Assembly (NCBI GenBank): GCA_002482845.1
Contig: DLGT01000172.1
Span: forward strand, 54,985-118,984
Length of the DNA stretch: 64,000 bases
Direction: 5' to 3'
DNA from: Saprospiraceae bacterium UBA7687
GTDB taxonomy: Bacteria > Bacteroidota > Bacteroidia > Chitinophagales > Saprospiraceae
Positions within the stretch are counted from its first letter, which is position 1, and every line of letters begins with the position of its first letter. The notes under the pieces were generated by a model. The model saw only the letters and a program-made list of their open reading frames with translations, was not told the DNA's origin and made no database searches. A program made the translations under genes and the position numbers. This document shows positions 33,116 through 42,128 of the stretch, piece after piece.

Positions 33116-36100
33116 ATGTACACAAAATTTTTTACCGTTTTTCTAATATTGACTTGTTTTGTATTCCAGTCCAATGGTCAATACATGTATAAACCTTCTT
33201 CTGAAGAAATAAAAAAACTACCAACTTGGGCACAGAAAATGTATGCTGATGATGCCAATTTTAATGAAGTTACCCAACTTTATAATGCATATCATGTCAC
33301 GCATCCATTTGTAAAAACTTACCACACAAAATATTATCAAAGATGGAAAAGAAAGGTACAGCCTTTTGTGCAGTCAGATGGTAGTTATACTCTACCAAGT
33401 GCAGAACAAATACTAGCTCAAAATGCAGTCCACGCCCGCAACGTAAAAGAAGCTGACAAAAGAAGTGCTACATGGAGTCTTCTGGGACCTGTTCAAGTAT
33501 TCGAAAGTGAAGGTAAAAAAGGCCATACTCAAACGAATATCTATTCCATAGAACAATCACCTACGCAACCAAATATCATGTATTGTGGTACAGAACCAGG
33601 AGAAGTATATAAAAGTATCGACAAAGGTGCAACATGGATTAATAAGTCTATGGCATACAATTTTGGAGGTGGTGTATCTGCGGTAGAAACTGTATACGAC
33701 AATGCCGATGTGGTGATCGCTGGATCTGGATTAGGCATCTTTAGATCAGAAGATGGTGGTGATACTTGGGCAAATGTGCTCACCATCGATTATAGAAATA
33801 TTGGGGAGATATTTGCACATCCTAGTGTGACATCCAGAATATTTGCAACAACTGATGAAGGTTTATTTATATCAGAAGATCAAGGATTGACTTGGGCGCA
33901 AAGATTTACAGAAAAGTGTTATGATATAAAATGTCATCCTGTCCAGAAAAATATCATGTATCTAGTCAAAAACAGTCCTTCGCGTGGGCTATGTGAATTT
34001 TTCAAATCCACAGATACCGGCCTTACTTGGCAGCTACAATCAGATGGTTGGTTTGATACAGATCAAGTGGGTAGGAATGACGGTGGAGTGAGACTGGCTG
34101 TGTCTGATGCTGCACCTGATATGGTATATGCCTATTTGATAGGTGAAGCTAAGACTGGAGATCTAGGTTTTATAGGTTTGTATAGAAGCGAAAACGCTGG
34201 TGAAACATGGGAAAGCCGTACTGGCGAGCCAGGTGGACCATATTCAGATGAGCACCCAAATCTCGCTATAGGTTGGCCGGGTTGGGATTATCATCAAGGG
34301 TTTTACAATTGTGCAGTTATGGTTTCTAATCAGAATGCTGATGATGTACTGGTCGGTGGTCTCAATCTATGGCGGTCACGTGATGGAGGTCTGACATGGG
34401 CACCTCATGCAGGATATAGAGGTGGACCATTAAATATGCATGTGGATAATCAAGACATGCGTGCTCTAGGCAATGATTATTGGGTGACGACAGATGGTGG
34501 AACTTACCATTCTACAGATTTTTTTGAAACGCAACCTGAGTTTATGATGCATGGCGTCCATGGTTCAGATTATTGGGGATTTGGTAGTGGATGGAATGAA
34601 GATGTACTCGTAGGTGGCCTTTATCACAATGGTAATCTAGCGGCATATGAAAGATATACAAAAGGAGACTTCCTAGCCTTGGGTGGAGGAGAAGCACCAA
34701 CCGGATATGTCAATCCAGGGAATAATAGAAAAACATATTTCTCTGACATTGGCGGTAAGATCATCCCATTAAATATGGCTGACCCTGTGTCGTCTTTTAG
34801 TTTTGGCAAAAGTCCTAATGAAAGTTATTGGTCTGCTGCATCAAGTGAAATGGAATTTGATCCATCTTGTTATAATATTGCTTATCTAGGTAATGGTCAT
34901 AAGTTGTGGAAAACTGAAGATGGTGGAAGCAATTTTTTTGCACTTCATACTTTCGGCACCAATGAAAAAGACTTGATCCAACAAATAGAAATATCGCGTA
35001 GCACTCCTGATGTAATTTATTGTACACAGCAATTTGACAATGGTTCGAATGGCAGATTGTGGCGCACACTAAATAATGGCTCATCTTGGAATTCATTAAA
35101 TATTCCGTCTGGTAATAGTCACAGAATGCTCATCACTTTAGATCCTTTGGATCATCAAGTTTTATGGTTGGCTTATCCTTCAGGTAATAACGGACAAAAA
35201 ATATTTAAAACGACAGATGGAGGGGCAACGTGGACCAATATGACCACAGATATTATCAACAATCAAGAAGGTCACAGTCTTGTGCATATCGGTGGTACAA
35301 ATGGTGGCGTTTATTATGGCAGTAATCAAGCCATTTATTATCGCAATAATGACATGACGGATTGGGAATTGACAGCAGATGGATTACCTACTTTTTTGAA
35401 TTGTAATATATTGAGACCTTTTTACAGAGATAGTAAAATTAGGGTAGCTTCTTATGGCAAAGGAATCTGGGAAGCGGCTATGGAAGAACAATCTACAACG
35501 ATCATTCCACAAGCCATGGTTGACAAATTAAAAACAAATGTGTTGTGTAAAGTGGATTCATTTTATTTTGAAGATTATTCTATGGCAAATCATGAAGGTT
35601 TGACATGGAATTGGACTTTCGAAGGCGGTAGTCCTGCTACTTCTGATAAAAGAAATCCATCTGTATTTTTTGAAACCGATGGGGCGCATGAAGTATCCAT
35701 GTCGATCACTGATGCTCAAGGAAATATCTATAAGGATACATTATCTGTGCAAGTCCAATATTTCAAACCAACCAATGAACTAAGTGAAGGATTCGAAGCA
35801 GCGGTGTATGGTCAGGCTTGGTTAAAAGCGAGTGGACCTAATGGTGGCGAATGGTCTATTGCAGATACAGGCGCTTTCGGGACTTCTGCTTTTAGTGCTG
35901 TATTCAAGAACTATGATTATGATGCAAAAGGTGGATATAGTGATATTCAAGTGAAGACATCATTTGCCAGCCTTGATAACCCTGTGGTTAGATTTGATGT
36001 GGCATATGCTCAATATGGCTTTCCGTACACCGATACATTAGAAGTTTTGGTGTCTTTGGATTGTGGAGAGACATTTACATCTCATTATTATAATGGTGGT

Positions 36101-36541
36101 CAATCTTTTGCCACAGCTGATAATTCGGATAAGTATTTTATCCCTACTGCTGAACAATGGAGAACGGATAGTATCGATTTATCTGTGTATTCAGGCCAAA
36201 GCGATGTTTTAATAGCCTTCAGAAATCATGGTAATTGGGGTAATAATATCTACTTAGATAATATCAATCTGAATGGAACGATATCGTCAACCACGGAAAC
36301 AGCAAAAGATTTTATCACCATCTATCCAAATCCTGCAAAAGCAGGTCAAAATCTTACCATTCAAACAAAGCTAGGTGATTATAAAGTATCGCTTTCAGGT
36401 ATGGACGGAAAAGTTATTTGGCAAGGTAGGGTAGACCATACATCAAGTATCAAGTTACCAGAGAATTTGGTAGCAGGAAGTTATGTTTTGAATTTTAGAA
36501 ATGAAAACCATATAGCAAATAAGGTGATTTTGATTTGGTAG
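33116..36541 (+). CDS. Giant secreted beta-propeller/PKD protein with T9SS sorting domain
   Basis: This 1141-aa protein begins with a signal peptide (FFTVFLILTCFVFQSNGQ). Residues about 120-810 contain many BNR/Asp-box repeats of sialidase or sortilin-type propellers. Examples are KSIDKGATWINKS, RSEDGGDTWANVL, ISEDQGLTWAQRF, RSRDGGLTWAPHA and KTTDGGATWTNMT. A PKD domain follows at about 815-885 (LTWNWTFEGGSPATSDKRNPSVFF) and a MAM-like jelly roll at about 895-1060. The last 80 residues (FITIYPNPAKAGQNLTIQT to NKVILIW) are a T9SS type A sorting domain. No sialidase catalytic residues are obvious, so a structural or binding role is as likely as hydrolysis. It is not linked to the preceding synthase gene. 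Confidence 0.93.
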   Translation: MYTKFFTVFLILTCFVFQSNGQYMYKPSSEEIKKLPTWAQKMYADDANFNEVTQLYNAYHVTHPFVKTYHTKYYQRWKRKVQPFVQSDGSYTLPSAEQILAQNAVHARNVKEADKRSATWSLLGPVQVFESEGKKGHTQTNIYSIEQSPTQPNIMYCGTEPGEVYKSIDKGATWINKSMAYNFGGGVSAVETVYDNADVVIAGSGLGIFRSEDGGDTWANVLTIDYRNIGEIFAHPSVTSRIFATTDEGLFISEDQGLTWAQRFTEKCYDIKCHPVQKNIMYLVKNSPSRGLCEFFKSTDTGLTWQLQSDGWFDTDQVGRNDGGVRLAVSDAAPDMVYAYLIGEAKTGDLGFIGLYRSENAGETWESRTGEPGGPYSDEHPNLAIGWPGWDYHQGFYNCAVMVSNQNADDVLVGGLNLWRSRDGGLTWAPHAGYRGGPLNMHVDNQDMRALGNDYWVTTDGGTYHSTDFFETQPEFMMHGVHGSDYWGFGSGWNEDVLVGGLYHNGNLAAYERYTKGDFLALGGGEAPTGYVNPGNNRKTYFSDIGGKIIPLNMADPVSSFSFGKSPNESYWSAASSEMEFDPSCYNIAYLGNGHKLWKTEDGGSNFFALHTFGTNEKDLIQQIEISRSTPDVIYCTQQFDNGSNGRLWRTLNNGSSWNSLNIPSGNSHRMLITLDPLDHQVLWLAYPSGNNGQKIFKTTDGGATWTNMTTDIINNQEGHSLVHIGGTNGGVYYGSNQAIYYRNNDMTDWELTADGLPTFLNCNILRPFYRDSKIRVASYGKGIWEAAMEEQSTTIIPQAMVDKLKTNVLCKVDSFYFEDYSMANHEGLTWNWTFEGGSPATSDKRNPSVFFETDGAHEVSMSITDAQGNIYKDTLSVQVQYFKPTNELSEGFEAAVYGQAWLKASGPNGGEWSIADTGAFGTSAFSAVFKNYDYDAKGGYSDIQVKTSFASLDNPVVRFDVAYAQYGFPYTDTLEVLVSLDCGETFTSHYYNGGQSFATADNSDKYFIPTAEQWRTDSIDLSVYSGQSDVLIAFRNHGNWGNNIYLDNINLNGTISSTTETAKDFITIYPNPAKAGQNLTIQTKLGDYKVSLSGMDGKVIWQGRVDHTSSIKLPENLVAGSYVLNFRNENHIANKVILIW

Positions 36542-36578
36542 TTTGTTGATTTGTGAATTTGGAAAATCGTTATGATTT

Positions 36579-36645
36579 CGTCCCTACGGGACTATAGGTG
36601 TTTTGAATGTTTCTTTTTCAACCGATATCTTGTCCCAACGGGACT
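36579..36645. repeat. Paired CGTCCCTACGGGAC palindrome element, copy 1
   Basis: CGTCCCTACGGGACT and TGTCCCAACGGGACT are spaced 67 bp overall, with ACCGATATC before the second palindrome. The same arrangement recurs at 38991-39058. The family is a familiar kind of intergenic repeat in Bacteroidota, by memory. Confidence 0.75.
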
Positions 36646-36762
36646 AAGAGTTTAGTGTACTTTTGTCAAAATTCTAAGCAAAGCCATTCCCTGTAGTAAA
36701 TAAACGTTACATGGATAATGGAATAAATGGTATAAAATATATCCATTATTGGTTATTAAAAT

Positions 36763-36801
36763 AAAAGGTTGAATCTATTTTAAAAATTCAACCTTTTATT
36801 T
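36763..36801 (-). terminator. Rho-independent terminator after the DUF4440-type lipoprotein gene
   Basis: Twelve-bp arms AAAAGGTTGAAT and ATTCAACCTTTT are flanked by T-rich sequence on both strands, so it could work in either direction. It lies 7 bp after the minus-strand stop at 36808. Confidence 0.85.
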
Positions 36802-36807
36802 ACAAGA

Positions 36808-37299
36808 TTATTTAGCAGGTGCGTCGCTGTTGTATATCTCTCTGATGCAGAGATACTTGCCTTCTGATTTTTGCCATATCGCTACATATTTGCCAGTTCT
36901 TACTACAGCGCCTGAAGCATCTTTGGTAACACCAGTACCTATTTCAGTCACCACGTTTTCATCACCAAATATTTCTTGCACTTCATACGTGTTGATATTT
37001 CCTTCCTTTGCCTTTGCAAAATCTGCTTCTTGTTGGGCTTGGATGGCAGCCTTACCTCTCAGTGTCGGTGCTCCATCGGGCATACTTACGGCATCATCTG
37101 CGTACATTGCCATCAGGGCATTGATATCTTTAGCATTTTGGGCAGCTGACCAAGCATCTTCTAAGGACTGAATTTCGGCTTTGACCTTATTCATATCCGT
37201 TTTTGGTGCTTCATCCGCGGATGTGGTCGACTCTGTTGCCTGCTTGCAAGATGATAAAAACAATAAAGCTGCTACAATAAAAATAAATGAAAATCTCAT
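36808..37299 (-). CDS. NTF2-like (DUF4440/SgcJ-type) lipoprotein
   Basis: The 163-aa lipoprotein has a clear lipobox LFLSSC (Cys18) in MRFSFIFIVAALLFLSSCKQ. The mature part is an NTF2-like fold of the DUF4440/SgcJ/EcaC type. It shows IQSLEDAWSAAQNAKDINAL followed by MAMYADDAVSMPDGAPTLRGK at about residues 62-84, then EVQEIFGDENVVTEIGTGVT and GKYVAIWQKSEGKYLCIREIYN. This is the fold of ketosteroid isomerases and many binding proteins; the pocket substrate is unknown. The signal peptide places it in the periplasm or on the outer membrane. It is a single gene with terminator. It has no relation in sequence to the SnoaL-like protein at 2917 apart from the shared fold class. Confidence 0.88.
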   Translation of the reverse strand: MRFSFIFIVAALLFLSSCKQATESTTSADEAPKTDMNKVKAEIQSLEDAWSAAQNAKDINALMAMYADDAVSMPDGAPTLRGKAAIQAQQEADFAKAKEGNINTYEVQEIFGDENVVTEIGTGVTKDASGAVVRTGKYVAIWQKSEGKYLCIREIYNSDAPAK

Positions 37300-37390
37300 G
37301 TGTAAAAATATTTAGGTGGTTAAAAAATCATTTTGATACTTAAAGCCTTAAGAAGTTAATGTTGATTATATTCCGAAAAGACTCAAAATA

Positions 37391-37443
37391 TGATAATCAA
37401 CCGTTTTTTACCCTGCACCCCAAAGGGAAACCGTTGATTATCA
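37391..37443. repeat. 53-bp hairpin element (TGATAATCAACGG family), copy 1
   Basis: TGATAATCAACCG and CGGTTGATTATCA-type arms enclose a G/C-rich middle (ccctgcaccccaaaggg). It matches, in inverted orientation, the 52-bp element at 41210-41261 at roughly three positions in four. It lies in the 37300-37524 gap, which has no gene. Confidence 0.75.
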
Positions 37444-37524
37444 ATTTAGTAGAAAGGATTTATTTCCTTATTGTCCTGTCAAATACTTTTAGGAGTAGAC
37501 ACATTGTGATAAATTAAATTTTAT

Positions 37525-38835
37525 TTAGGCATTAGGTTTTATTTTTCTAAAAGAAGGTTTCTGTAGATAACTTAATCTTCGCCACAACCACTCTACAGGT
37601 CCATAATGATAATAATTGAGCCATATTGGACTCAGGATGAGCTGTAGTATCCAGATGCTGAAAACTACATAAAATAATTCAAAGCGTTGTAAGTGACCAA
37701 ACATACCAAAACCAACACCCGTAAAAATGAACATACATATGAAAGAATGCATTAGGTAATTGGTCAGAGCCATTTTTCCAACACAAGAAATAGCATATTT
37801 TAACCAACGAAGTATAGGGAGTTTGCTGAAAATCATAATCATTCCTATGTGTCCAAAAGACATGGCTACACGACCGAGATCATAGGTGGTATTGGTTTCA
37901 TAAAAGGAAATGTAAGAAAAGTTATTGTTGATGATATGGAAGGTTTCAAAATAATTGACCGTCATTCCCACTGCATATCCTATGAGGACCATGATCAAGT
38001 AAAATCGAATAGGTTTGTCTCCTGTCAGGATATTCCATTTGAATAGTGCGATACCTAGCAACATCATGCTGAGGATATCCCATAAGTCGTATCTGTATGG
38101 TCCATATGTTTTCCATTCAAATACTTCAGGTGCATTAAATGCTACTACACCAAAATATCCTTTTCTCATACCTTCATTGAAAAAAGCTATGCTTTCAGGA
38201 GAACGATCATCTTCTATTTTTTCCCATTCTTCCTTTGCATCTTTGATTTCTCTATTTAGCTCTTTCCCTTCCGCTGTTAATACCTTAGCCTGTTCTACTT
38301 TGTCAAGAAAATCAACCTTGCCTTTGTATTCCAAATAGTTCCACAAAGATCCTATAGAAAACAATACAAATGCTATAATTACTAAGGTTTTAGATGCTAA
38401 ATTCCTAAAAGAATACACTAAGAAACCCATCAAAGCATAGTTAAATAATATCTCACCAGCCCATATCAATAGATAAGCATGTAAGACACCAAATAATAAA
38501 AGCCATGTAAGCCTCCTGAAATATATGTCCGCTCCTTTGATGCCAGCTTGTCTTTTGTCCATGCGGTCCAAAAGGATAAACATTCCAACCCCAAAAAGGA
38601 GTGAGAAAAGACCTCGCATAGTTCCTTCAAAAAACATATTAGTGGCGATCCAGGTGTATAGATTCCAACCTTCATAGCCGCCTGCTACCGTAGGATCGCT
38701 ATAAGCATGCGCAAGACCAAAGCCAGTGATATTCATTATCAAGATCCCACAAAGCACAAAGCCACGCATAAGGTCAAGAGATGCAATTCTTTCGTTTGTT
38801 TTAATTGGGCTTAAGCTTGGGTTTTGATTTTCCAT
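37525..38835 (-). CDS. DUF418 family multi-pass membrane protein
   Basis: This 436-aa protein has about ten transmembrane helices and begins with the family hallmark RIASLDLMRGFVLCGILIMNI, in which the conserved R of the DxxRG motif is present. Further DUF418 signatures are FEGTMRGLFSLLFGVGMFILLD and the C-terminal LTNYLMHSFICMFIF with LILSPIWLNYYHYGPVEWLWRRLSY. The family is related to acyltransferase-3 type membrane proteins and is often called YeiB-like; its biochemical function is not established. A long soluble insert (residues about 190-250, rich in Lys and Glu) lies between membrane parts. It is in the same orientation as the lipoprotein gene ahead of it with a 225-base gap. Confidence 0.93.
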   Translation of the reverse strand: MENQNPSLSPIKTNERIASLDLMRGFVLCGILIMNITGFGLAHAYSDPTVAGGYEGWNLYTWIATNMFFEGTMRGLFSLLFGVGMFILLDRMDKRQAGIKGADIYFRRLTWLLLFGVLHAYLLIWAGEILFNYALMGFLVYSFRNLASKTLVIIAFVLFSIGSLWNYLEYKGKVDFLDKVEQAKVLTAEGKELNREIKDAKEEWEKIEDDRSPESIAFFNEGMRKGYFGVVAFNAPEVFEWKTYGPYRYDLWDILSMMLLGIALFKWNILTGDKPIRFYLIMVLIGYAVGMTVNYFETFHIINNNFSYISFYETNTTYDLGRVAMSFGHIGMIMIFSKLPILRWLKYAISCVGKMALTNYLMHSFICMFIFTGVGFGMFGHLQRFELFYVVFSIWILQLILSPIWLNYYHYGPVEWLWRRLSYLQKPSFRKIKPNA

Positions 38836-38990
38836 TTATTGTGAGAATTATATACCTTATAAATTGCTTGAATACATTTATTATATTGCATTATATTTAA
38901 AATGTAAAATTAGTACATAATTTTCACAATGCAATCACATTTTGATGTGATTGATAATCTAATTTATTTTTATTCTTTTTAGCAATGTGT

Positions 38991-39058
38991 CGTCCCTACG
39001 GGACTTGGGTGGTTTGTGGCATTTTGTTTTGCTACCGATATTGTGTCCCTACGGGACA
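38991..39058. repeat. Paired CGTCCCTACGGGAC palindrome element, copy 2
   Basis: CGTCCCTACGGGACT and TGTCCCTACGGGACA, again with ACCGATATT before the second palindrome, are at the same spacing as copy 1 (68 versus 67 bp). It occupies the 38836-39230 gap between mutS-like and DUF418 genes. The rest of that gap has short direct repeats such as ctaaccaccta (39118-39151). Confidence 0.75.
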
Positions 39059-39189
39059 GTGAATGTTGTGTGTTTTTTATTATGAAAGCTAATAGCTTAT
39101 CATTCCAAGTTAAGAGCTAACCACCTAACAACTAACCACCTACAAGCTGACTTATAAGATTTCGAAATCTGTTCTCATTTTTCATAACC

Positions 39190-39231
39190 CATATCTCATC
39201 TCTCATATCTCATCTCTCATAACTCATCTCT
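39190..39231. repeat. 14-bp tandem repeat at the 3' end of the MutS-like gene
   Basis: Three consecutive copies of CATATCTCATCTCT (the third with CATAACT) end exactly at the stop codon region of the gene at 39231. Like the array at 31340, it is a tandem repeat abutting a stop codon. Confidence 0.85.
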
Positions 39232-41033
39232 CAAATCACGCCCATCTTTTCCATTAAAAACGTGGCACTTTTGTTCTTACAAATCCCCGGTCTAATTCTG
39301 TAGTCAAAATATAAGTCATTGTCTTTGATTTCTGCTTCGAAACATTGGTTGTTCATGATTTCGGGATATTCATCAGTGGTGTGGCATACTTCTATGTCAT
39401 GTGTGGCTATGATGCCTACCGCATTTTTTTCAATGATCTTCTTGATGACTTTGATCGTTCCTGATCTTTTATCATCAGAATTGGTACCGCGTAAGATCTC
39501 ATCTAGTAGGACAAAACAAACTTCTCCTTGCAGTTGGTCCATGATTTGTTTTAGGCGGCTTACTTCTGCATAAAAATAAGATTCATTCTCAGTGAGAGAG
39601 TCCGATAGTCTCATGGTCACTAAGACTTTCATAGGGTGGATAGTTGCTTTGGTGGCACAAACGGGTGCGCCTGTTCCAGCTAGGATCATATTGATACCTA
39701 ATGTCCTGAGGTAGGTACTTTTGCCTGACATATTCGAACCAGTCAGAATGACAAACCTTTGATTGCTAAAGTCGACAGGATTTCCTATTCTTTTTGTCAC
39801 ATTGATCATGGGATGTCCGGCATTCTCCATGATGATGTCGTGGTTTTGGTTTAAGGTAGGGAAGACAAAATCAGGATTGTTATAGTAGAAATTCGCAAAA
39901 CTATTAAGGGATTCTATCTCTCCGATTGCTTGTAGCCAAGTGGATACTTCTGATGCATGTTGCTGTTTCCATACACCTAGTTTCCTTAAAGTATGTAAGT
40001 GAAACATACCCAAACCATTCGTGATGATGGCACCAAGCAAGTTCTGTATATTGTCTAAATCTGAAAGTAACGAGCCCAAGAGATTGATTTCTTGACTTAC
40101 ACCTTGATTTCCTTTGAAAAGTTTGTTTTTGATGGTTTGTAGTTTTGGTGCTTGTAGATTTTCATTTTCTATCGTGGCAGATAACAAACCATAGCTTTTG
40201 ATTATTTTTGGAATGCCGTCTGATCCAATGATCGCCCCTTTTATATGTTTGAAGTGACCAAAGGTCAACATCAAATTAAGCGTAAATAAAAATGACGACA
40301 CCGAGAATATGTCAGAATTTCCTGAAATCCACCCATAAAGAATGGTAGACCACAAAATAATAGGTAATATATAAGATAACAGCACCACAAGTTTGGACAA
40401 TGTGTACGATGGTTCTTGACACCAATCTATTAGTTTTTGGTAGGTCGTTGCATTGTCATACGTGAGACGAGCTTGAGCAAATAATGATTGTCTCCACGCC
40501 ACTTTTTCAGATAGTTCGGCGATGGCAGCTTGATTGGATAAGATCTCTGACTGACTGGAGATAGCAAGTAGATGGTTTGCTAATATTTCAGAACCTTTGT
40601 GGGTGCCTGTTCTATTTAAATGTTGGTAAAGCGAATGATTACCAAAGACATCAAGATCATAAGCATATGCATGATGGACATCTAGATAGGCAAGGCCATT
40701 AGGGTAGGAGAGTGTTTGGTGACGAAGGTAATTCAGTTCATCTTCATTGACATCCGAAAGTGCTTTTTTAAATTTTCTGGTTGCTGTCAGATGATCGTGC
40801 CACCTGACTAGAAATAAAAAAAATCCTACCAAAACCAACATGGCAGGAATGATAAACAATAAATGCGATTGGTTTTTGATCATCACATATAAGCTTATCA
40901 AAAAGATACAGACAGTCACCAATCTCAATATAGAAACTACATTTTCTTTTGATTTTATGCTTTGAAAATCCTGAAGATGTTGTGATCTAAGCGCTTCGTA
41001 TTTGTTTATGATGTTGTTTTGGATATCATTCAT
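39231..41033 (-). CDS. Membrane-anchored MutS-family ATPase
   Basis: The 600-aa protein has the MutS C-terminal ATPase but not the mismatch-binding N-terminal domains. It begins with a cytoplasmic helix and two predicted membrane helices at residues about 50-85 (SILRLVTVCIFLISLYVMI, LLFIIPAMLVLVGFFLFLV), with two more at about 215-265. The MutS core helices follow. Walker A is LTGSNMSGKSTYLRTLG at about 428-444 and Walker B VLLDEILRGTNSDDKRSG at about 504-521, both intact. A final ATHDIEVCHTTDEYPEIM segment is as in MutS. Known homologues without membrane helices include MutS2. Its role is unknown; a membrane-tied DNA-processing protein is implied by the sequence. No mutL is near. It is divergent from the nitroreductase. 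Confidence 0.9.
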   Translation of the reverse strand: MNDIQNNIINKYEALRSQHLQDFQSIKSKENVVSILRLVTVCIFLISLYVMIKNQSHLLFIIPAMLVLVGFFLFLVRWHDHLTATRKFKKALSDVNEDELNYLRHQTLSYPNGLAYLDVHHAYAYDLDVFGNHSLYQHLNRTGTHKGSEILANHLLAISSQSEILSNQAAIAELSEKVAWRQSLFAQARLTYDNATTYQKLIDWCQEPSYTLSKLVVLLSYILPIILWSTILYGWISGNSDIFSVSSFLFTLNLMLTFGHFKHIKGAIIGSDGIPKIIKSYGLLSATIENENLQAPKLQTIKNKLFKGNQGVSQEINLLGSLLSDLDNIQNLLGAIITNGLGMFHLHTLRKLGVWKQQHASEVSTWLQAIGEIESLNSFANFYYNNPDFVFPTLNQNHDIIMENAGHPMINVTKRIGNPVDFSNQRFVILTGSNMSGKSTYLRTLGINMILAGTGAPVCATKATIHPMKVLVTMRLSDSLTENESYFYAEVSRLKQIMDQLQGEVCFVLLDEILRGTNSDDKRSGTIKVIKKIIEKNAVGIIATHDIEVCHTTDEYPEIMNNQCFEAEIKDNDLYFDYRIRPGICKNKSATFLMEKMGVI

Positions 41034-41209
41034 GGTAGGAAAACCTATTATTTGGGTGCAAAAGTAGTCATTCAGATACTAGCTATATGGGTTTTTGGAG
41101 GTATAAAATTATATTTGATTCTACTTTAAAAAATCTTTATCTTAAATATGGTGACAAATTTAAAAAGTAGAAACTTCAGGTAAAAAAGAAAAGCCAATTT
41201 CTAGTGTAT

Positions 41210-41261
41210 TGATAATCAAATGTTTCTCTTCAGGGTCAGGGTGAAAAACGTTTGATTATCA
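41210..41261. repeat. 53-bp hairpin element family, copy 2 (opposite orientation)
   Basis: TGATAATCAAATG and CGTTTGATTATCA arms enclose the middle cttcagggtcagggtg. This copy is the reverse-complement relative of 37391-37443. It sits in the 41034-41354 divergent gap. Confidence 0.75.
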
Positions 41262-41328
41262 TTCAAACTGTGTTTTCGGAATTGACTAAAATTTTAGCCA
41301 ACTTTTCTTCCATTATCAGCTAAATGTT

Positions 41329-41336
41329 TAGTTTTG
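41329..41336 (+). promoter_or_regulatory. -7 box (TAGTTTTG) before the nitroreductase gene
   Basis: TAGTTTTG fits TAnnTTTG and overlaps a TTG triplet at 41334 that could open a longer frame. The ATG at 41355 is the better start for this reason. Confidence 0.5.
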
Positions 41337-41354
41337 TACGCAGAAGATAAAACC

Positions 41355-42017
41355 ATGAATGCAAACAAATTTATAAAACTCGATTACCACGCTCCAGATA
41401 CAGAAACATTGATAGCTAATGCCGTTGATTTCCGTTCTAAGATGGGAAAACGTAGGTCAGTAAGGATTTTTTCTGATAAAGATGTGCCAAAAGAAGTTAT
41501 TGAGCACATCATCATGACTGCTTCTTCGGCGCCATCAGGTGCCCACAAACAGCCATGGACATTTTGTGCGATTTCTGATCAAGATATGAAAACCAAAATA
41601 AGAGCAGCCGCTGAAAAAGAAGAATACGAAAACTACCATGGTAGAATGTCTGACGAATGGCTCAAAGATTTAGAAAAATTTGATACCAATTGGTTTAAAG
41701 AATTTCTTACGGAAGCTCCTTGGCTCATCGTGGTATTCAAAAAATCATATGATATAGATGATGGTGTGAAATCAAAAAACTATTATGTCAATGAATCCGT
41801 AGGCATTGCCGCAGGTTTGCTCATCACAGCGATTCATATGGCAGGCCTAGTGACTCTGACTCATACACCGAGTCCCATGAATTTTCTCCAAGACATACTG
41901 TCGCGTCCAGAAAATGAAAAACCTTTTCTACTTCTGCCTGTAGGTTATCCCATCGACGGTGTGGAAGTGCCTGATATACAAAGAAAAAGTGTAGATCAGG
42001 TATTGAAATGGTACTGA
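41355..42017 (+). CDS. Nitroreductase-family flavoprotein, iodotyrosine deiodinase-like
   Basis: The 220-aa FMN enzyme begins MNANKFIKLDYHAP. Family motifs are MGKRRSVRIFSDKDV (FMN phosphate binding, near residue 30), ASSAPSGAHKQPWTFCAI, and an ESVGIAAGLLITAIHMAGL helix leading to LVTLTHTPSPMNFL. The EEYENYHGRMSDEWLKDLEK lid region resembles the substrate lid of iodotyrosine deiodinases and their bacterial relatives, which reduce halogenated or nitro-aromatic substrates with NAD(P)H. The natural substrate here is unknown. It lies ahead of the superoxide dismutase gene in the same direction, 111 bp apart. Confidence 0.9.
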   Translation: MNANKFIKLDYHAPDTETLIANAVDFRSKMGKRRSVRIFSDKDVPKEVIEHIIMTASSAPSGAHKQPWTFCAISDQDMKTKIRAAAEKEEYENYHGRMSDEWLKDLEKFDTNWFKEFLTEAPWLIVVFKKSYDIDDGVKSKNYYVNESVGIAAGLLITAIHMAGLVTLTHTPSPMNFLQDILSRPENEKPFLLLPVGYPIDGVEVPDIQRKSVDQVLKWY

Positions 42018-42128
42018 GACTATACAAAGTTAATGTACAGATAACGTTTCAACTTTAAACAAACCATGCTGCTTGCTGTTAAGAATACTGACATTAATTT
42101 CAATCAACAACATAAAAAATAATATATT

